Shown: one piece after another, positions 51,736 through 59,007 of the stretch | How positions within the stretch are numbered: position 1 is the first letter of the stretch | Layout of the letters: each line of letters opens with the position of its first letter | Origin: an uncultured Bacteroidia bacterium | GTDB taxonomy: Bacteria; Bacteroidota; Bacteroidia; Bacteroidales; ML635J-15 | Reading direction: 5' to 3' | DNA: 64,000 bases | Assembly (NCBI GenBank): GCA_902776565.1 | Contig: CACYQN010000009.1 | Location: 75,036-139,035, forward strand | Program-made: the position numbers and the translations under genes | The notes under the pieces: model-generated | What the model was told of the DNA's origin: nothing | Seen by the model: only the letters and a program-made list of their open reading frames with translations | Database searches by the model: none

Positions 51736-52595
51736 ATGTTTAGCATTTCAATAAACCTTTGTCCCTTTAACTCATCCGTCAACTCATTGTTGGCTATGGA
51801 AATAATCCGACCTAAATCTTTGTTGCTCAGCATTGAACTAAAATAATTCATATCATCATTCAACACTTGATTTATATATGTTTCTATTTGCTTGGGAGAA
51901 TCGTATGTTTCAAAACCTTTCCCTGGTGTTTCTCGGATATATGTTTGATTGGTCGGATTAGGATAAAGTGAAATAAACTTTTGGATTACACCACTTTGTT
52001 TTAAACAATCGACTTTTTTCACATAACTAGGCATAATTGGAGAATTTCCTAAAATTATAATAGGTATTTTCTTCGCCATAGAACTATCAACCCGTAAATT
52101 TATTGATTTTCCTATAGCTTTTAACATACTATCCGAACGCAACAAAGAAGGATTCCCTTTATGTGTTGTAAAATCGCCACAATATTCAAAGTCATAATTG
52201 TCGTTATACCAATAATTGTTTACGATTCCCATCTTTATTTCAAAGATGATTTTTATGTTATCGGGTTTCTGATATGTTGCAGGCGTAGTGCATAATGCCA
52301 GATCCGCTGAACTATGTCGAGATAGACCTATTTCCTCACAAATGACACCATTAACAGCATATAGGTTATTCTGTTTTGCAATTTGAGCAAACAATTCTTT
52401 ACACCATTTTTCTGTAGTTGAGCCAATAAAACCATTCCGCGATTGCGGAGTGTTTACTTTTTCATTGTCACTCTTGGGTTGAAAAGCATAATACTTACCC
52501 CTTACATTGACCATCAAATTTTCAATGCTTGATAAATTGATGGCACAATTGAAAAAATTCACTTCATCTTGTACTGTCCACATAAACATTTGCAT
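51732..52595 (-). CDS. Predicted type II restriction endonuclease
   Basis: 287 residues. A PD-(D/E)xK-like active site can be read as Asp in SADLALCTT and Glu-x-Lys in IKIIFEIKMG. No named family is recognised and the target site is unknown. The role rests on the weak motif plus its 4-bp overlap with the methyltransferase. The start could be either Met of MQMFMW or a later one. The structured element at 52622-52790 lies in front of it on the same strand. Confidence 0.78.
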   Translation of the reverse strand: MQMFMWTVQDEVNFFNCAINLSSIENLMVNVRGKYYAFQPKSDNEKVNTPQSRNGFIGSTTEKWCKELFAQIAKQNNLYAVNGVICEEIGLSRHSSADLALCTTPATYQKPDNIKIIFEIKMGIVNNYWYNDNYDFEYCGDFTTHKGNPSLLRSDSMLKAIGKSINLRVDSSMAKKIPIIILGNSPIMPSYVKKVDCLKQSGVIQKFISLYPNPTNQTYIRETPGKGFETYDSPKQIETYINQVLNDDMNYFSSMLSNKDLGRIISIANNELTDELKGQRFIEMLNI

Positions 52596-52621
52596 TTATG
52601 CGTTTACTTATCATCCAAGCA

Positions 52622-52790
52622 TACGAGCAATTTCATTAGGGCACAAAAGAAGCGCGGACATTTTCCTACCCACGCTTCGAGGCCCTGAGAATCGCCCGCA
52701 TCATTGATAAGTCATCGTCCACGCATAACGCAGACATTTGCAGACTTATTCGCAATGATGCATTTCAAAATTTCTCAGGTTTCGAAGCTG
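52622..52790 (-). ncRNA. Structured element E2 (candidate RNA or 5' leader), copy 2
   Basis: Hairpin of the same plan as E1. CTTCGA (52675-52680) pairs with TCGAAG (52782-52787). CCTGAGAA (52684-52691) pairs with TTCTCAGG (52772-52779). GCATCATTG pairs with CAATGATGC, and ATAAGTC with GACTTAT. The loop again holds GTCCACGC (52717-52724). On the gene side, GAAGCG (52649-52654) can pair with CGCTTC (52673-52678), which overlaps the outer stem, so two folds compete. It ends about 30-50 nt before the restriction gene. Expression is not shown. Confidence 0.5.
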
Positions 52791-53064
52791 TGCCGAATAA
52801 TAGCAAACGCTATGATTAATAATATGTTACTTCAATCAACTATGTTTCATTAAGTTTAATATTTTCGTTTTTATTTTTCGCAAAAGTACACAAAATTTCG
52901 ACACAATATATACCGTAAATTCATATTGCCAAAAAAATGGGTCAATTGCATCAATTGTGATATTGAAACCACAAATTATTGAGCATCTTTAGCCATTTGA
53001 AAATCATAAAACACAAACCACTAACATACAACAACATACGATTCATATTTTGAAAATATACTGC

Positions 53065-53196
53065 ACAAATCCAAACATAAAATCAAAAAATTTTGTAACA
53101 AATCCAAACATAAACAAGCATCTCACTGTAACAAATCCAAACATAAATCAGCATCTCTTTGTAACAAATCCAAACATAAAATTAAGGAATCGCATC
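53065..53196 (+). repeat. Four tandem 33-bp repeats, potentially coding for an 11-residue TNPNI repeat
   Basis: Four units start at 53065, 53098, 53131 and 53164. The first 17 bp (ACAAATCCAAACATAAA) are identical in all; the remaining 16 bp vary, more between units 1/4 and the middle two. Because 33 is a multiple of three, the frame starting at 53050 stays open for 60 codons and reads TNPNIN-x-H-L-x-V units. It could be a tiny repeat protein or a minisatellite. Nothing else is recognised between 52791 and 53064. Confidence 0.7.
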
Positions 53197-53261
53197 ATCC
53201 GACATTGTACAAACGCAAAATTTTGCGTCTAAACGAGAAACCTTCAAACAGCGAAGCGAGA

Positions 53262-53466
53262 ACGGCGAAGCCCTCAACGAAGTTAAACGGCTTTAGCCAT
53301 TCAAACGCCGAAGGCACAGAAACCGCGCAGCGAGAAACGGCGAAGCCATTGAAACGCCGTAGGCATAGAAACGGCGAAGCCACTCAAACGCCGAAGGCAT
53401 TCAAACGGCGAAGCCATTCAAACAGCGCAGCGAGAAACGGCGAAGCCATAGAAACGGGCGAAGCCT
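53262..53466. repeat. Array of GGC-GAA-GCC / GCC-GAA-GGC mini-hairpin units
   Basis: About nine copies of GGCGAAGCC or GCCGAAGGC (one with T in the loop), alternating in orientation and linked by ATTCAAAC or ATAGAAAC. Spacing is about 17-20 bp. Each nonamer can form a 3-bp stem with a GAA loop. An open frame across it (53205-53510) is Lys/Arg/Ser-rich and looks accidental. Confidence 0.7.
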
Positions 53467-53514
53467 ATAAAAATAAAATCCTTCAATCGTATTTCGTAAA
53501 TCGTAAATAAATTG

Positions 53515-53522
53515 TATTTTTG
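53515..53522 (+). promoter_or_regulatory. -7 box of the kamE promoter
   Basis: TATTTTTG, 22 bp before the kamE ATG; TTTC at 53492-53495 lies 19 bp upstream in the -33 position (one base from TTTG). It argues for the ATG at 53545 over the in-frame start at 53512. Confidence 0.55.
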
Positions 53523-53544
53523 CACTCTCAAAATTTTATTTGCA

Positions 53545-54336
53545 ATGAGCGAAGGACTGTACTCAATGGAAGCCAAGGATTTCGACAAAACCTTGGACTT
53601 GACGAAAATAAAGCCGTACGGCGATACAATGAACGATGGTAAGACCCAGTTAAGTTTTACATTGCCAGTACCTGCAGGCGCCGAAGCCGAAGAAGCAGCA
53701 AAACAACTCCTAAAGAAGATGGGGTTCGAAAATCCACTGGTCGTTTATTCAAAGGAACTTACCGAAGGCTTCACATTCTTCAACTGCTACGGCAGCAGCA
53801 CCCACACCGTTGACTATACCAACATCCACGTTCCGAAGGTAGAATCTACCGTAATGAGCATGAAGGAAACCGACGACTTCATCCGCGAACACATCGGCCG
53901 CAAGATTGTCGTTGTTGGCGCAAGCACTGGAACCGATGCTCACACCGTAGGTATCGACGCCATAATGAACATGAAAGGCTATGCTGGTCACTATGGTATT
54001 GAGCGTTACGATATGTTTGAGGCACTGAACATGGGAAGCCAGGTACCGAACGAAGAATTCATCGCCAAGGCCATCGAGATGCACGCCGACGCACTGCTCG
54101 TTTCGCAGACCGTAACCCAGAAGGACGTACACATCAAGAATATGACCGAGCTTGTCGAAATGCTTGAAGCCGAAGGTCTTCGCGACAAGGTTATCCTCGT
54201 ATGCGGTGGTCCGCGTATAAGCCACGAACTTGCGCAGGAACTTGGCTACGATGCAGGTTTCGGTGCAAACACATACGCCGACGATGTCGCTTCGTTCATA
54301 GCTCAGGAACTCGACAAGCGCTTGAACAACAAATAG
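53545..54336 (+). CDS. kamE: D-lysine 5,6-aminomutase beta subunit (cobalamin-binding)
   Basis: 263 residues. An N-terminal dimerisation/PLP-contact region (1-110, TKIKPYGDTMNDGKTQLSFTLPVPAG) is followed by a B12-binding Rossmann domain with the D-x-H-x2-G motif TDAHTVGIDAIMNMKG and later LVSQTVTQKD and VCGGPRI. With KamD it moves the amino group of lysine or beta-lysine during lysine fermentation. KamD normally lies directly upstream, but here the upstream DNA is repeats and downstream is rsgA, so the alpha subunit is not in this window. The related ornithine 4,5-aminomutase is a less likely alternative. Confidence 0.88.
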   Translation: MSEGLYSMEAKDFDKTLDLTKIKPYGDTMNDGKTQLSFTLPVPAGAEAEEAAKQLLKKMGFENPLVVYSKELTEGFTFFNCYGSSTHTVDYTNIHVPKVESTVMSMKETDDFIREHIGRKIVVVGASTGTDAHTVGIDAIMNMKGYAGHYGIERYDMFEALNMGSQVPNEEFIAKAIEMHADALLVSQTVTQKDVHIKNMTELVEMLEAEGLRDKVILVCGGPRISHELAQELGYDAGFGANTYADDVASFIAQELDKRLNNK

Positions 54337-54341
54337 AGCCG

Positions 54342-55271
54342 ATGCTTAAAACTGGAACGGTTATACAGTCGAACGGCAGCAACTGCATAGTTGCCAGCGA
54401 CAACCAAAAGTACGACTGCGTAATCAAAGGAAAGCTGAGGCAAAAAGGTTACAACTCGACAAATCCCGTAGCAGTCGGCGATATTGTCGAGTTTGACATT
54501 TCTATAGAGCCCGCGACAATCGCCAGCATACACGAACGACGCAACTGCATAATCCGAAAATCGACCAACCTCTCGAAGCAGTCGCACATCATCGCCGCCA
54601 ACATCGACCAGGCGGTATTCGTATTCACAATGCACCATCCCGAAACCACAACCGTCTTCCTCGACCGTTTTCTAGTTTCGGCAGAATCGTACAGCATACC
54701 TACAATAATCATCTTCAACAAGATAGACATCTACAAACCTGAGGAATTCGACCAAGTCGCCGAACTTATGGCTACCTACGCCGAAATCGGATACAAGGTG
54801 CTTGATGTTTCGGTGACGAAAAACCACAACATAGATGCCGTGCGCGAAATTCTGAAGGACAAGATAAGCCTAATTTCGGGACAAAGCGGAGTGGGAAAAA
54901 CCTCGATTGTGAATGCAGTGTCAGGACTGAATCTCAAGACGGCAAGCATTTCTGAATCGCACGACTCGGGTAAGCACACCACTTCGTTTGCCCAGATGCT
55001 ACCGCTAGACTTTGGCGGTTACATTATTGATACTCCTGGAGTTCGCGCATTCGGACTTGTGGAACTCGAACGCAACTGCATCTCGCATTATTTCCCCGAA
55101 ATCTTCAAGACTGCCGAGAACTGCCGCTTCTACAACTGCACCCACACCAACGAACCGGGCTGCGCCGTGAAAGAAGCAGTGGAAAACGGAGAAATCGCTT
55201 GGAGCAGGTACCACTCGTACACAAACATTTTCTTCGACGAGGACGAAAAACACAGAAGAGAAGACTACTAA
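54342..55271 (+). CDS. rsgA: Small ribosomal subunit biogenesis GTPase RsgA
   Basis: 309 residues from the ATG 5 bp after kamE. The OB-fold domain (1-70) is followed by a circularly permuted GTPase domain: G4 IIFNKIDIY comes before G1 GQSGVGKTSIVNA and G3 DTPGVRAFG. The C-terminal zinc site is CRFYNCTHTNEPGCAV. It checks late 30S ribosome assembly. The upstream in-frame extension lies inside kamE and is rejected. Confidence 0.95.
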   Translation: MLKTGTVIQSNGSNCIVASDNQKYDCVIKGKLRQKGYNSTNPVAVGDIVEFDISIEPATIASIHERRNCIIRKSTNLSKQSHIIAANIDQAVFVFTMHHPETTTVFLDRFLVSAESYSIPTIIIFNKIDIYKPEEFDQVAELMATYAEIGYKVLDVSVTKNHNIDAVREILKDKISLISGQSGVGKTSIVNAVSGLNLKTASISESHDSGKHTTSFAQMLPLDFGGYIIDTPGVRAFGLVELERNCISHYFPEIFKTAENCRFYNCTHTNEPGCAVKEAVENGEIAWSRYHSYTNIFFDEDEKHRREDY

Positions 55272-55282
55272 ATGCCTACTAA

Positions 55283-55841
55283 CCGTCATTCCACAAAGCA
55301 GAACGAACAGGCGCAGGAACGAGCCTTGTGAGTTCGCTTATGCGGTACCTTCAGCTCGGCGTAGCCAATCTCCTCTCTCCAACCTATAATGTTCCTTTAT
55401 AGAATCAACATAATCCTGTGTTAAACCAAGACTTACACTCAAATCATTCCATTCAGGATTAATAGATTCGACAAGACAATTTTTCCATTCGCGTTTCCAT
55501 TTTTTCAGTTTCTTTTCTCTTTCAATGGCAGTATCAAACGATTCTATTTCTCATAATAAACAAGTTTATCGCAATTATATTTATCAGTAAAACCTTTGTT
55601 TATGTGAGCCTTGTGTTCAGCAACTCTTCGAAGCAAATCATTTGTCACTCCAACATATAGTGTTGTATTGTGAGTGTTAGCCATAAAATATACGAATGCG
55701 TCTTTTGCCATAAAAATCTTCTTCGAAACAAAAGTAATAAAAAGAAATGAATATTAGTAACAAAAGGAGATTCCGCATAGTCGAACATTACAACGCTCCC
55801 CGTTCCGTATCGCGTGAATGTTCAGACTTGCGGAATGACGA
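55283..55841. mobile_element. Copy C of the CCGTCATTCC repeat family, split by a GIY-YIG nuclease gene
   Basis: The left end (55283-55345, CCGTCATTCCACAAAGCAGA...GTTCGCTTATGCGG) matches the left half of copy A at 24057. The right end (about 55767-55841, CCCCGTTCCGTATCGCGTG...GGAATGACG) matches its right half. The middle holds the minus-strand GIY-YIG pseudogene, whose stop codon lies inside the left repeat half. This looks like the full version of a unit whose solo copies are A and B. Confidence 0.6.
55338..55711 (-). pseudogene. GIY-YIG nuclease, broken by a one-base deletion
   Basis: From the ATG at 55711 the frame reads MAKDAFVYFMANTHNTTLYV and GVTNDLLRRVAEHKAHIN, the V-Y and Y-V-G of a small GIY-YIG domain, then stops at KLVYYEK. 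Adding one A in the short A-run near 55545 restores a further 60 codons: IESFDTAIEREKKLKKWKRE, the typical family end, running to LRRAEGTA and a TAA at 55338. Length restored is 124 residues, normal for the family. It is flanked by the two halves of a palindromic repeat. Confidence 0.85.
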
Positions 55842-55876
55842 CAAAAAAAATACGAAAAGCACAGGCGAGAAGATTA

Positions 55877-56338
55877 CTAACGCACTCTCCCCCACGCCTT
55901 TTCCACCAATTCTGGCTCGAACCCCCTGCTGTATGCGAAACGGAAAACAGAAGCCTTGACCTTGTACTCGTCGTCACCACGCACAGACTTCAACTTCGAC
56001 TTTATCAAACTTTCAAGAAGAGACATATATTCCGCTTCATCAATCTCAGAAAGCGGTTCCGCCATAATCTTGTCGGAAATTCCCTTAGCCAGCAACGCCT
56101 GACGAATCTTCAGCCGTCCCCACTTGTTAAACTTGAAAGCATCGGACACAAAAGCACGTGCATAACGTTCATTATCAACAAACTTGTCTTCCTCAAGGCT
56201 TTCTATTACCTTGGATATGATTTCAGAATCAGCATGTTGCTTATATAAATAGGTACGCACATCGCTTTCGCACTTCTCGGCACGAGAGCAATACGACTGT
56301 GCCTTGAGTAAATATTTTTCAAATTCTTCTGCGTCCAT
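55877..56338 (-). CDS. recX: Regulatory protein RecX
   Basis: 153 residues made of three-helix repeats: AQSYCSRAEKCESDVRTYL, VIESLEEDKFVDNERYARAFVSDAFKFNKWGRLKIRQALLAKGIS and KASVFRFAYSRGFEPELVEKAW. The FVDNERYARAFV and KWGR-x-KI segments are diagnostic. It controls RecA filaments. RecA is not adjacent. The gene ends 35 bp from the edge of repeat copy C. Confidence 0.92.
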   Translation of the reverse strand: MDAEEFEKYLLKAQSYCSRAEKCESDVRTYLYKQHADSEIISKVIESLEEDKFVDNERYARAFVSDAFKFNKWGRLKIRQALLAKGISDKIMAEPLSEIDEAEYMSLLESLIKSKLKSVRGDDEYKVKASVFRFAYSRGFEPELVEKAWGRVR

Positions 56339-56369
56339 AAATTTTGGGGTTCTTGTTTTATGTCAAATT

Positions 56370-56440
56370 ACCTTCACTTCGACACTTCGACCCTTCGACA
56401 AGCTCAGGGAGCGAAGGCTCAGGGAACGAAAGTTTAGGGC
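56370..56440. repeat. Short repeats of the CTTCGACAAGCTCAGGG type
   Basis: CACTTCGACACTTCGACCC, then TTCGACAAGCTCAGGGAGCG and GAAGGCTCAGGGAACG lie between recX and the TtcA-family gene. The same word family forms the inner inverted pair of the MITE-like element at 24913-25097. Confidence 0.6.
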
Positions 56441-56459
56441 AAGGATAGCATTAGAGAAT

Positions 56460-57242
56460 CTACTTGTTTTTCACGTTCAAACCGTTTATAATTGGATTAA
56501 CATCATCTTCCACAGGCAGATAGTCAACAAAAATCTTTTGCATCGACTTGAAGATATTGTGCCTTGCATCTGGAAAACGTTTCTCAATATCGGCAATTAT
56601 CTCTCCTGCCTGACGACGTTTAGTCTTGTCCTCGAACGGACATTTCGCCCTTTCCGTCGGGAAGCCCATAATGTTTGCGAACTGACGTATTTCGTTGTTT
56701 GTCAACAATATGAGCGGACGAATCAGTTCCACACGACCATCAAACATCGGCAACTTTGCTGGCATTGAACTTATGCTGTTGTGGTAGCACATATTTATAA
56801 GTAGCGTTTCAACGGCATCGTCGAGATGATGTCCGAGAGCCAGCTTGTTGCAGTTGAGTTCGCGCGTAAGCTCGAACAGACGTTTGCGTCGATGCCACGA
56901 ACAGACGAAACATTTTGACTTGTTCGGGTCCTTTTCAAAGTCAACGTTGATATGCTCGCACACAAACTTCACGTCATTTTTCGCGCAAAAGTCGGCAATA
57001 AAATCAGTATCAGCAAGATATGGAACATTTTCCACATCAATATGCACGGCTACAATGTCGTAGTTTTCCTTTCCGAAACGTCTCCGCGTAGCCAGCGTAG
57101 CCAGCAAAGAGATAGAATCCTTGCCACCGCTAACACCGACCATAATGCGGTCACCATCCGAAATAAGACCATACTTGTTGACCGCCTGCCCTATCTTGGA
57201 ATAAACGTGCTTGACCTTACGCTTGTCCGAAATTTCCGACAT
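56460..57242 (-). CDS. ttcA: TtcA-family PP-loop ATPase (tRNA 2-thiocytidine synthesis type)
   Basis: 260 residues. The PP-loop is VGVSGGKDSISLL. The C-x2-C pair is KCFVCSWHRRKRLF. Further marks are LALGHHLDDAVETLLINM and LIRPLILLTNNEIRQFA. TtcA uses ATP and an iron-sulfur cluster to put sulfur on C32 of some tRNAs. A third cysteine near KCPFED could complete a cluster site. Related TtuA-like paralogues exist, so the exact base modified is open. It lies 1 bp from the porin-like gene. Confidence 0.85.
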   Translation of the reverse strand: MSEISDKRKVKHVYSKIGQAVNKYGLISDGDRIMVGVSGGKDSISLLATLATRRRFGKENYDIVAVHIDVENVPYLADTDFIADFCAKNDVKFVCEHINVDFEKDPNKSKCFVCSWHRRKRLFELTRELNCNKLALGHHLDDAVETLLINMCYHNSISSMPAKLPMFDGRVELIRPLILLTNNEIRQFANIMGFPTERAKCPFEDKTKRRQAGEIIADIEKRFPDARHNIFKSMQKIFVDYLPVEDDVNPIINGLNVKNK

Positions 57243-57243
57243 A

Positions 57244-58254
57244 TCAGTTCACCCTAAATTCAACATTAAGATACACATACGACTTCATAATATCGGTGTT
57301 AAGCTTAGGCAACCAACCCTGATAATTTATCGAAAGCCGCACATAGTCAACCACTTTCCAGTCGCAACCAGCCACCAATGCCATTCCGTCGCCCGCCACA
57401 TACCACGAAGGGACAAAGCCGTCGCGGCACCACGAGTCAATATAATCGTAGCGTGCAAACAGATTCAGTTTGTCTTCGAGGAAACCATATATCAGATAGG
57501 CACTTGCGCCATGCTGCAAAATATTTCGCGGAGAGAACTTGGCATTGTACTCGGCGCCAAAACGCAAATGCGGGACAATATTCCACCCAACAAAAGCACC
57601 AGCGGTGAACAGGTCTTCGTTCTGGAAAGAATAAGTTGAATGTATTTTCATCTGCAAGTCCTTCACAGGCTTATAGTTAAGCGACAACGAATAGTAATAT
57701 TTACCATACGAAACGCTATCATCCTTTATAGTGCCAGTCATCATGCCGAACTCAAGGGACAAATTTTCAAGGAAGTCGTATCGACCATTGAAACCGAGGT
57801 CGATAGCGGGAATGAAACGGTATTCGTCAAGATACGACTTGAAAATATAACGCGCACCCCAGAACTTCTGCTGCGTCATGTGCTGCATATTGTCAACAAG
57901 ACCAGTATTCAGAAGGAATTTTCCTTTTTTCCACGAAATGTACATTGCCCGCAGGTAAACATTCACCATGTTGTAGTTTTGTCCGAGCGGCTGATTCGGA
58001 CTGACATCGAGACGAATTATCGACGAGAAGCCCTTGGGGACATGAAACTGACAACCCAAGGTAGCACGCTTTATCTCGAAATTAGGTTCGTGAGTATCAC
58101 CGCCTATGCCCTGATGGAAATTGGAGAAAAGCATTATTTCCGGGACAACCTTGTACTTTGACGAGTCCGGAAGAAAGCCCGTAGATGCGAAAGAACTTCT
58201 TGCCGAAAATACAATCAGCAAAAACAAAAGCAAATATTTGAAAATCCGTTTCAT
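57244..58254 (-). CDS. Porin-like outer-membrane protein
   Basis: 336 residues with signal peptide (MKRIFKYLLLFLLIVFSARSSFA). The rest alternates in a beta-barrel pattern with frequent aromatic girdle residues: KRATLGCQFHVPKGFSSIIRLDV, VYLRAMYISWKKGKFLLNTGL, and a C-terminal strand YVYLNVEFRVN. The order (early FEIKRATLG, then ISWK.GKF..NTGLVDN) resembles phosphate-selective OprO/P-type porins, but selectivity cannot be read. The minus-strand -7 box TAAATTTG is at 58272-58279. Confidence 0.8.
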   Translation of the reverse strand: MKRIFKYLLLFLLIVFSARSSFASTGFLPDSSKYKVVPEIMLFSNFHQGIGGDTHEPNFEIKRATLGCQFHVPKGFSSIIRLDVSPNQPLGQNYNMVNVYLRAMYISWKKGKFLLNTGLVDNMQHMTQQKFWGARYIFKSYLDEYRFIPAIDLGFNGRYDFLENLSLEFGMMTGTIKDDSVSYGKYYYSLSLNYKPVKDLQMKIHSTYSFQNEDLFTAGAFVGWNIVPHLRFGAEYNAKFSPRNILQHGASAYLIYGFLEDKLNLFARYDYIDSWCRDGFVPSWYVAGDGMALVAGCDWKVVDYVRLSINYQGWLPKLNTDIMKSYVYLNVEFRVN

Positions 58255-58271
58255 CTGAAAATTATCGACTG

Positions 58272-58331
58272 CAAATTTAGTTTTTTTTTACCACTTTTAT
58301 TTATTGCGAAAGCAAAAACATATTATTTTTG
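58272..58331. promoter_or_regulatory. Divergent promoter pair
   Basis: Minus-strand TAAATTTG (58272-58279) serves the porin-like gene, 17 bp before its ATG. Plus-strand TATTTTTG (58324-58331) serves the gene at 58356, with ATTG at 58303-58306 as a possible -33 box (17-bp spacing). The 44 bp between the two boxes would hold both -33 regions. Confidence 0.55.
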
Positions 58332-58355
58332 CAACGAATACAAAAAGCGACTTCA

Positions 58356-58997
58356 ATGAAGAACATCATATCCATAATATTATTAGTGTTGCTATGCACC
58401 ACTGCTTTCTCGCAGACAAAACTCAGCCTGCTCGACGGCACTCAATACAATGTAAAGCAATACACATTCTTCAACGACAACGGCAGTTCGATAGAAGTAA
58501 AACTTGAAAAGAAAAACGACAAGCTAAAGACCAAGTTCGTTGACATCAACGACATCTGGTCTATTGGCGACACAATAATGTATGTACCGACTCAGGAAGG
58601 CGAATTTTCTGTCGATGAAATGAGCAACGTCGTACTCGGCAAGCAAATCGCCAAGAACGAGTTCAAACCTTGGTGGGCTTGTGCTGCCGGATTTGCAGTC
58701 GGTGCAGGTTCGGTACTTTACATTGGTGCATACGAGAACAGACCAATACTAAGCTTGGCAGTCCCAATTGTTTACGCAACTGGATTTTCCTTCGTCAGAC
58801 CGACAAAAAAAGGCATAATAAAACGCCATCCCGAATATCAGGACAATGAATATTTTGTCTATGGCTACCAAAATAAAGGAAAAAGGAAAATCATGCTGAA
58901 TACCATAATAGGCACATTGGGCGGAATGGTTGTCGGCAGTGTAACTTCGCTCGCCTTAAAGAACACGGGCAATATCACTTATATAGTTCGTCCATAA
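58356..58997 (+). CDS. Membrane-associated secreted protein of unknown function
   Basis: 213 residues from MKNIISIILLVLLCTTAFS (signal peptide, then QTKLSLLDG). The first 100 residues are beta-rich with Lys-rich turns. Two hydrophobic segments follow (FAVGAGSVLYIGAY and LSLAVPIVYATGFSF) and a third near the C-terminus (IIGTLGGMVVGSVTSLAL), suggesting membrane insertion. The family is not recognised. It is 10 bp upstream of the hydrolase gene and probably co-transcribed with it. Confidence 0.7.
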   Translation: MKNIISIILLVLLCTTAFSQTKLSLLDGTQYNVKQYTFFNDNGSSIEVKLEKKNDKLKTKFVDINDIWSIGDTIMYVPTQEGEFSVDEMSNVVLGKQIAKNEFKPWWACAAGFAVGAGSVLYIGAYENRPILSLAVPIVYATGFSFVRPTKKGIIKRHPEYQDNEYFVYGYQNKGKRKIMLNTIIGTLGGMVVGSVTSLALKNTGNITYIVRP

Positions 58998-59007
58998 CAT
59001 AGGAAAC

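Noticed and set aside
53065..53196. CRISPR array
   Set aside because: The constant part is only about 17-20 bp with variable parts of 13-16 bp, two of which are nearly alike, and no cas genes are nearby. A tandem repeat explains it better.
53205..53510. Open frame of 101 codons across the GGC-GAA-GCC array
   Set aside because: The translation is only a reflection of the nucleotide repeats (Lys/Arg/Ser/Ala-rich) and the units are not multiples of three, so the frame is not maintained by the repeat.
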